A DNA stretch of 64,000 nt from contig JADANN010000130.1 of NCBI GenBank assembly GCA_018806985.1, positions 1-64,000 of the forward strand. Reading direction: 5' to 3'. Numbering within the stretch: the first letter of the stretch is position 1; each line of letters begins with the position of its first letter. The translations under genes and the position numbers were made by a program. The stretch is from Angiostrongylus vasorum. Lineage: Eukaryota; Nematoda; Chromadorea; Rhabditida; Metastrongylidae. Positions 56,911 to 64,000 of the stretch are shown here, in pieces. The notes below the pieces were generated by a model. It saw only the letters and a list, made by a program, of their open reading frames with translations. It did no database searches and had not been told where the DNA came from.

Positions 56911-58304
56911 GAACTAGGAACTTCACCATCAGCGGCTTCATGTTGCCTGTCGCCATGGTTTACAGTGTCAATGGTAAGTGGTATAATAATCAGTGTTCCT
57001 GCTCAGGTTCCTGATACTGCAACAAGTAGCGCGGGAGCTCAAGCATCTTTTGTCACGTATCGTAATGCACAAGGGCGCGTGTGGCGCAGTGGTTGGAGGC
57101 GCCGCTGCGACACACACGTGGAAGCGATCCCCGCTCCCCCATGGCCCACCAAGCACTCCATCCCTCCGGGGTCGGCAAATTGACATCAGAGTTGTCATGG
57201 GAGGATAGAAGCACTAACTCGATGCAACGGTAGGTCACCGCGAGTCATTGTAGAGGTCAGATGTGCATTTCACTCACCTCCAACGATACTTAATGAAGTC
57301 GAATGCATGGCGCATCCCTCAGCGATTGGTCAACGCCGACAGTTTTATCCTTTATCCTTTTATCGTAATGCGAGCAGTGAACTCACAACCCTTAGAGTTT
57401 AAGTTTTTCTTTCTCGTTGTTTATAAGTGTTTAGAGAAAGTGAGCACCGATTTTTTTGAAAAATGCTCAGATTTTTAGCATCCGCTTGGTTGTGTAGCAT
57501 GTCTTAGCGTATAAATTCTTCCAACAACTGAATGGCTTCGTTCTTCAGGTCTTTGATGTTCCCGAACGACAAGTTCATAACACCGGCCTCTCTGATGTAC
57601 TGTTCGCGATCGTTTTGGGTCGACTTACTGCCGAGATCATTTGCGACCCAATGAGATGCCAAAAAGTTTTCGTTGATCCAATGTCAAATATGGAAAATGC
57701 GCGTGGGTTTTCAGTGCTAAACGCTCATTTGGCAGATTCCAAGTAAAATTATAACAGGCATGAAAAAGTAGAACTGAGTTCGTTATTGTCCAAAGAGGAA
57801 ACGAACAATATCTTAAATGGCTAAGAAAACTCCTTATACGAAGACTTGTTCTGAAGAATAGAAGAAATTCAGTGTCCGGAACTGTTTTTTGAGCTCTTCT
57901 CTGCTTTCTATTTAAGTCCAGGAATGCGTCCACATGAAACCTGTGATTTCTTCCAGTTGATATCATGATGCTGCGAAAATGCATCGCCATCGGCAACACA
58001 GTGACCGGGTATTTGAACTGCGGTGACTAATGGTATGTGTAGGACTGGCGATGGCGCGAATGTAGCGGCTACAGCTCCCAACACTTGAGATTTTTCAGGA
58101 TCTCTCACGGTTTGAATTGCGTTCTTTTTGGCGCAAATTCATTTTGAAAGGAAGAAAATCTGTCCAGACCGCAAACATCATCATGCCGAACTGGTCGTCA
58201 GGATGTGCAAAGTGTGGTGAACACGGTGTTGGAAACATTGGTATCGGTTCCATTTGTACGATCTCCTTCTCGGCATCTGCCACTGTCTCCCAAAACGCGA
58301 ACTG
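56911..58304 (+). pseudogene. Secreted-protein gene, copy D (SINE insertion, stops)
   Basis: Exon 2 begins after ATACCAG and reads RNFTISGFMLPVAMVYSVNG. A 33-nt GTAAGT...TGCTCAG stretch then either forms an ultra-short intron or breaks the frame, after which VPDTATSSAGAQASFV continues the family pattern. A SINE2 with target duplication sits at its end (57069-57360). Exon 3 (57549 on) stays open: DVPERQVHNTGLSDVL, LGRLTAEIICDPMRCQKVF. The terminal exon near 57958-58304 keeps CIAIGNTVTG, TANIIMPNWSS and FSASATVSQNAN but has several stops between. No signal-peptide exon is identifiable upstream. Copy D is the most diverged of the four. Confidence 0.72.
57069..57360 (+). repeat. SINE2 copy with target-site duplication, in exon 2 of copy D
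   Basis: A box TGGCGCAGTGG near 57082, body CATCCCTCCGGGGTCGGCAA, CACTCACCTCCAACGATAC and tail TTTATCCTTTATCCTTT. Flanked by a perfect 11-bp duplication TATCGTAATGC (57058-57068 and 57361-57371), which in copy B is part of the coding words for RIIMQA. Confidence 0.9.
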
Positions 58305-58309
58305 AACTG

Positions 58310-60480
58310 TAATGTATTAGGACGAACAACTTCATTTAACCCTAGTTTTTGTAACATTAAATCAGCAGTAAATTGGCCAAAGACGATATTGATGTGTTGA
58401 TACCGTATTGATTGGTCAGAGTTACGGAAGACGTTCTACAAAAGTGTTGAATGTGTTGAATTTAAATTTAATGTTTTCTTCAAAAAGTGATTGAAAAATA
58501 CGCAACTAAAGAATTACGGCGAGGACTTTTCTTTGCCCGCAATTGGAGAAAATATCCCATCGCTGCTTTACTATTGCTCAAAAAAAGAAACCAACGGGAG
58601 AAGGATCAGAACGATGGAGACAGCAAAACAGTTACTTAAGGATATTCTTATCTACGATGCTATTGAATCATCAAAAGCTGTTTTTCCTACAGAGATGCTT
58701 CTCGAAACGATTGCAGAAATCGGTCATCAAAAGCGAAGATGAAAAACGTTCGCATCTTGTTAATTGCAATTTTCCTATAGAGTTGCCTCAAGTCTCATGA
58801 AAGACCATTAAATGATAAATGCGAAAGTCCTCGTCGTCCAATGCTTTTAAACCTACAACTCGTAGTCGAAAAGAAAAAAGTAGTACAATATTGCACTCTC
58901 ACTGTATTTCAAGGAGTTTCGCTATAGTAAAGATACCGCCTACAGTGCCTAATTCTCTTATAAGCCGAGCCTCTTCGTTATCATTTACCATTTATCATTT
59001 ACTCGATTTCTTTGCGTTGCCGCAGCGACGAAACGGAAGGGAAAATAGTTCATTTCGGCTTGGTCATTTCGGTCATATTGTCAGCAGTTATCTAAGCATT
59101 CTCAGTAGTTCGCAATAGAAGAGCTTCCACAGATTTTTAAACTGAGAAACGTATTGTAGCGGGCACAATTAATTAGCACTAACCTATGCGCAATCTTTGT
59201 AGGAAAACAGTCGTGAAATATAGGATTTTTCATTACTTCTCAAGGCAGTTTCATTTCGTCAAGGTCCCAATGACCGACTTTCTTAGAATGCTGAGACATA
59301 GCGGAGAAGATTTTAAAGTAAAAGCCATTAATCTCGCATGGGAATTCGAAACATGAGCAGGAACAACTCTTGTAATCCAATGGATTAATTTCAAAAATCC
59401 AGAAATGCTCACCAAAGAGGAGTGCCTGAGTGCCCTTTGATAACGTACGCCATATTCGAGATCGAATTTTGGTCCTGGGCGCGCATGTTCCTCGCTCTTA
59501 TAAGACTCTTCTCGCTGGAATAAAGGATTTAGTGGGATGGACCACACTCGGCATCTATTCGCTTTTCTTTCGTCTTCTTTTATGAATTTATGTTTCAAAA
59601 CGTAGTCGAGTTTTTCATCTGCATTATTTGATTTATTTGTCCTGGAGCGTGACAAGTATGTTCGACTTCAACTGGGCTACCGCTTAATATCTAGTGAGAT
59701 CGAAAAACATCTGGAATCTTTACAAATAGGCAAAGGTAAAAGGTGAAACTCTCTAGAGTATATGGTATGACACCCGTATACCCATGAAACACCAGAGGCT
59801 GTGAAAGTGGAAAATGTTCTGGATTCTTTGTCTGCTGAGCCAGTAATCTGGTAGAACATCGGGTGGGAATCCATTAGGTCTTTAAATGTGATCAATGTTT
59901 AGCGTCATTAATGTCCCAAATGCCCCGTTGATACCTTCAATATAGAAACCCAAACAACTTCTAAAAAATCCTCAATCCACACGAAACACTGTTGTCATGC
60001 CTTCTCATCTGTTTCTGTCCTATTCTTCTTCACCGTCTAGGAAGTTGTAATGTATTACACCAATTAAAAAAGCCTAAAGATGTTTTCGTTGATGCCTCAT
60101 GTGTTAAAAGAAAACAGTCAAAAAAGATCGAACGTTGTAAAATCGCTTACATTTCTCTTTGACTTAATAATTGCAGGGCCATATTGACCAACCGCTTCCA
60201 AGTTGAAAAGTATTTCCTGTTTTGCAAATAACTAACGATCTTCTGATAACTGCTTCATCTAATGCTTGGAAACATGGTGACGGTGACACAGGTTGCGAGC
60301 TGATGCAGCTACGTTTCTTCCTCGTTTTCAGTCTGTGTTATTTGCACGGACCCTTGAGATCGCGATCCCATCCTGTTTCGATAACGACCGTTTAGAGTGA
60401 AAATTTTCTTTCCAGTATCATTGAAAGCGCAACAAAGAAAATACGCAGGCTGGTCAACATCCTAATCTATTGAAAAAATG
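58310..60480 (+). repeat. Post-gene block, copy D
   Basis: GAATCATCAAAAGCTGTTTTTCC and ATCGGTCATCAAAAGCG parallel 21260 and 34980. The stretch at 59740-60400 parallels 22430-23050 (GGTGAAACTCTCTAGAGTA, CAAGTTGAAAAGTATTTCC, GCTGATGCAGCTACGTTTCTTCC). The open frames at 58491-58742 and 59251-59655 are not conserved in the other units. Confidence 0.5.
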
Positions 60481-60589
60481 AAAATTATGGGCTGCGTACC
60501 GTTCTAGAAACCCAAAAGAACGCTACTTCCTCCTTCTGAGAGTTTATCGCATTTTTTAGAAAAAAATAATAACAAAAGATGTTATTTGA

Positions 60590-60705
60590 AGAACGATGGG
60601 CTATCGACTCTGATCGTCGGCACTGATGAAGACGAAGACGTCGAAATGTTAGCAGAATAAAACTTTTCATCAACCTCGTGTAAGCTTATCAGAGAATGAA
60701 TACAT
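60590..60705 (+). repeat. Hammerhead-bearing retrozyme-like repeat (3' part)
   Basis: GGGCTATCGACTCTGATCG leads into the motif. It is followed by ATAAAACTTTTCATCAACCT and CGTGTAAGCTTATC, as in other copies. Confidence 0.62.
60617..60656 (+). ncRNA. Hammerhead ribozyme-like motif with intact core
   Basis: TCGGCA, CTGATGA, A, stem II GACG/CGTC with loop AAGA, GAAATGTT, AGCAGA. All core bases are present. Stem I has two weak positions, and stem III is ATGT in place of ACGT. Confidence 0.6.
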
Positions 60706-61064
60706 GTTGATTAGTAATACCGAGGTGAAAGGAAAGTCAGTTTTGAAACGCCTTTCAGTCTTTTTCCTACCGCTTCACGAATGCGCGTTCGTCATTTGGA
60801 GCATGCCATTTTATCTACAAGTTCTTTTTACCTTGTAATACATTCCGCAGAACATGAGGCGAATTTTTTGTATGGCGAATGGTTATCGTTGCCATAACTC
60901 ATAGAAGGTTTCCGACAGTGTTGTTTGTAAAAAATTCGGCAAGTAATTAGTTAGAATCTTGGGAATCTGTCACTACGAGGAAATGTTTGGTAATTTTCGA
61001 CTTAGTAAGGAAAAAACAAATTTCACACGCTTTTAGATTGTTAGGATTACACGAGTTTAGTAAA

Positions 61065-61480
61065 TAGATTTATTTTGGCTGACGTTTCGACGTCTTCCCT
61101 TTATCAGAGCCGATGATCTGAGTCGATGGTCCACATTTATTCGACTTCTCGACGTGGCGCCTTCGTAGTCGCACCGAGACGGCTGTTCTTCGGATCTTCG
61201 TCTTCCGAAATTGTTTTGCGATTCGCCGTGTGCTAGCTAACATGATATCCACTGCAGAAGAGTGGGTTATAAAATTAAAAGCAAATTATTATCAACGGAT
61301 AGTCATATCAACAGCAACCACGCTGTGTAAATGTGCACTACCAGGTGGGAATGCCTCATTCGTGCGGTGTTCCACTGAAGAAGATCCGTCTCTGTGCGAC
61401 TACGAGGTCTCCACATCGACAGGGCGAATTAATGTCGACCACCGACTCGGATCATCCGCTCTAGTGAAGAAAAATTTCAA
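61065..61480. repeat. Head-to-head inverted pair of hammerhead repeats
   Basis: The left arm in minus orientation (61065-61215) carries a motif at 61075-61113: TCGGCT, CTGATAA, AGGGAAGACGTC, GAAACGTC, AGCCAA. GUC and GAAA are intact; G8 is changed to A. The right arm in plus orientation (61340-61475) carries CGGTGTTCCACTGAAG, AAGATCCGTCTCTGTGCGA and CGACTCGGATCATCCGCTCT, with the motif's 3' half lost. Confidence 0.6.
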
Positions 61481-61499
61481 AAAATAAATGAACAACTTC

Positions 61500-61860
61500 C
61501 TGTGAATTTTCGATGGGACGTTCTTTAGAGTTTCTTTGAGGAAACACCAAAGGCAATTAGGAGTAAAAGAGAAAAGGATTCTCGTCTCTGAAAGAAACAA
61601 AATATATGAAAGTCGTCCACTATTTGAATAGGGCTCTGGTATCACACAACTGTAAAAATGAAGAAAAAACTATTCTTAATAAATCGCATTTCACGTACTC
61701 GTTTCGAAATTTTGTAAATCCAGTATCTCTCAGAACGCTTCCAACTAGAATCTCTTTGAAATCAGGTCGTAGATATCTCTCTCTCAGCATGAAAGACGAG
61801 ACTGTGGCACAGTTCTCCATGGAACTTATTATTTAAGAAAATCGTGTTCTAAACAACCTG
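61500..61860 (-). repeat. Block repeated inverted relative to 50755-51190
   Basis: Minus-strand words: GTTTAGAACACGATTTTCTT, TGCGATTTATTAAGAATAG, CGAGAATCCTTTTCTC, GTGTTTCCTCAAAGAAACTC. Confidence 0.5.
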
Positions 61861-61904
61861 CCTCAAAAGAGGAAAATTACACAAAACTTGTTGCCGCGCA
61901 CCCT

Positions 61905-64000
61905 AGACGTTGAAGCCATACTGCATTTGGGTAACGGATTCAGGATTAACACTAGCACACTCTTCTTTTTCTTAATTTTAGGAAAATGATTACCTGGAAA
62001 GTATTGGAAATGTTGCATTCTTGTATCAAGCGGTCAGTTCAATCGCTTTTTAGGTCTTGTTCCTTTAAACCTAAAATGACGCTTAGAAGTGAATTTTCCT
62101 TTATCTGATTAGAAAAAGAACAGTGCAGAAGAACACTATTCCAATAGGGTTCAAATATTTCCGTTAGTGAATAACAGTACAACTCGTTCTACATTTTATT
62201 ACAATGCATTTTAACATACGAAAGCTTTATATCAGATTTTGTAGATCTGCTTACTGGCGGCGGCAGCTAAAGCAAATCGAAAGTGATGATTGGAAACACT
62301 TCTTTCTGCACGCGATTCGAGTTACTGCATTGATTAATGTTGCGTGTATAGCTGAAGGTGTCACTCATTTCCAACGTGTTAGCGAGTTCCCGAGTGTGGA
62401 AAAACCGAAAGCACTGTCATCGTCATCAGCTCTCGATGGGAATTTTGTGAATGCTGAATTGTTGTGACATTTCCTTGCCGTTTGAATGAATTGCTCAGCA
62501 GCGGGCAGTGCCATCACAGCATTCTCCTTGCGCTTTCGAAACGACACGTCACGTAGTCGGGGAATCCAAGCCAGTAGAGAAGAAAAACCACGGTTGCTAA
62601 CATTTCACCTAAGGGCCATGCTAGTGCTTGAAATCTCTTTAGAATCCTTTTGGCATTCAAATGTCATTTCAACGAAGGAGAAACCGGGCACTTTACCATT
62701 CTAATCCTTCTGCCGACAATAAACATCACAGCGCAGGATTTTTATACTCTTCCTGTTTGCTTAGGTACTCGGAACTATTTTATGTGGAATGATTCTAGCG
62801 AAAGCGACAGCATTCCATAAGGATTTTATACGGGCGTATTATACGAGAAAATTTCGATATAAATTGGATCGGCATTAACAGGCAAAAAAATCCGTATTCA
62901 CAGCAGAGATATGTGAAATATCCTGAAGCTGTAAAGATTTTGAAAAGTGACCATTAGTTCAAGGTACGACAGGGCGACCACTACAGAATATCGAATCGGA
63001 TCGATCCGGTTCTGAAGAATAAGAATACGTCGAAAAGCTAGCCGAATAAATCTTTTCGTGAATCGGGTGTTTACTTAGTAATCGAAGAAGTTAGTGACGA
63101 ATACGTTTGCCACTGCTCCGTTCATAAAAGAACCTAGTATGAGTGCCTTGCTACGTTCCCCCATACTGAAGCGGGTTTCGAATACTTTTGCAAAGAATTT
63201 CTTCATTGACTCACTTCGAAAACGGCAAAATGTAGAATGGGTTTATGTCTACGTAAGAATGGCACAGGATGTCACATCATTCTACGAAATTCTTTCATCA
63301 AAAGCTACGGTGGGGTACTGATACGATACAAAAGCCAGTTCTGTAGAAACTCTGCGTAAAGACACATGATAGAAAGTTCTGCAATCATTCTGCTCTTGAC
63401 CTTTGATGAAATAGCTTCCTAAGACGATTAAACATTCGTTGCTCATCCGTGCGCCGAGTTTATCTCTCTCTGTCGTTTGATAAAAATTGACATTAAGGCA
63501 TGGCAATAACCGGCTACGAAGTAAACCCGTAAAGTATTTCTCTGTGAGAACGATGCCTGTAAACATTCATATCAGGTTCTGCAGTGATGAAGTTCAGACG
63601 AACGTACTGGTTACTTTTTCAAATCAAATCAAATTCTTCAGGAATTACTAAAGGACGCTACTAGGAGTAAATACGGACTTTTCTCGGCTATTTAATGTCG
63701 ACCATTTTAATTGAGATTTTCCTGATTAAAGCGTTCGTAATAAAAGCCTTATGCAGAGTCGTGGCCTTTCGGAAAGAAATGCTGAATGAAAAAAATTGTT
63801 AACTATTTTAAGGAATGCGCAAAGCAGGAAGAGTGCAGAAACCGGTACTGTGGTGTTTCTTATTCCGAAAAGGAACAAAGTGGCCATCATTGCCATTTTC
63901 CGTTCCACCAGCTGGCAGTTTGAGTGCTTAAATATCTCTAGAGAGATTTCTAGAACTCCCACAGCCCCTCAGCCGAAAAAATGGCAAATGTGATGTTTCT
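61905..64000 (+). repeat. Duplication unit E (truncated by window end)
   Basis: Starts with GAAGCCATACTGCATTTGGG (compare 25590, 54090) and continues with the 2.2-kb segment. A decayed hammerhead lies at 63006-63044. From about 63510 it is almost identical to 27160-27600, more alike than other unit pairs. No conserved gene exon is reached. Confidence 0.65.

Noticed and set aside
58491..58800. Two overlapping ORFs in the post-gene block of unit D
   Set aside because: Homologous blocks at 21.3 and 35.0 kb do not keep either frame.

Overview
The window is nematode-like eukaryotic nuclear DNA. It is AT-rich and gene-poor, with short exons separated by introns that have GT donors and pyrimidine-rich TTTCAG/TTCCAG acceptors. 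There is no operonic prokaryotic layout and no rRNA or functional tRNA gene. A clade V (strongylid/hookworm-like) nematode is my inference; no species assignment can be proved from the sequence.

The window is mainly an array of decayed segmental duplications. Related units start near 10.9, 24.9, 43.4, 53.0 and 61.9 kb (the last is cut by the window end). Each complete unit carries a SINE-like repeat, A/T-rich unique-type sequence, one copy of a small secreted-protein gene, and a downstream non-coding block. Of the four gene copies (18.1, 30.1, 45.5 and 56.9 kb) only the 30.1 kb copy can be read as an intact gene, with five putative exons and about 240 residues. The other three have frameshifts, stops, a lost start codon, missing exons or a SINE insertion. 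The first unit also contains an internal 2.2 kb tandem duplication (12.5-17.0 kb).

Retroelements fill the rest. Penelope-like elements (PLEs: reverse transcriptase plus GIY-YIG endonuclease) lie at 0.06-4.8 kb (two near-complete copies head to head), 7.8-9.05, 20.1-21.2, 32.0-34.0, 42.4-42.9 and 46.8-48.0 kb. All are disabled. Three further families recur: a tRNA-like SINE ('SINE1', at least 12 copies), a second tRNA-derived SINE ('SINE2', two copies with clear target-site duplications), and an element with an AAGT tail (two copies).

The most notable signal is a set of about 20 hammerhead-ribozyme-like motifs on both strands. They occur in the PLE ends and in a separate short repeat family resembling retrozymes. 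The motif is CTGANGA, one A, a 4-bp stem II with a 4-nt loop, GAAACGT[C/T], then a strand complementary to the bases before CTGANGA. Stems I and II differ between families but keep pairing, which supports a real RNA fold. Several elements occur as head-to-head inverted pairs, as the PLEs do.

No CRISPR arrays, bacterial genes, rRNAs or functional tRNAs were seen. Long stretches (for example 9.65-10.48, 40.1-40.85, 41.2-42.3 and 50.6-52.0 kb) contain nothing I can assign.
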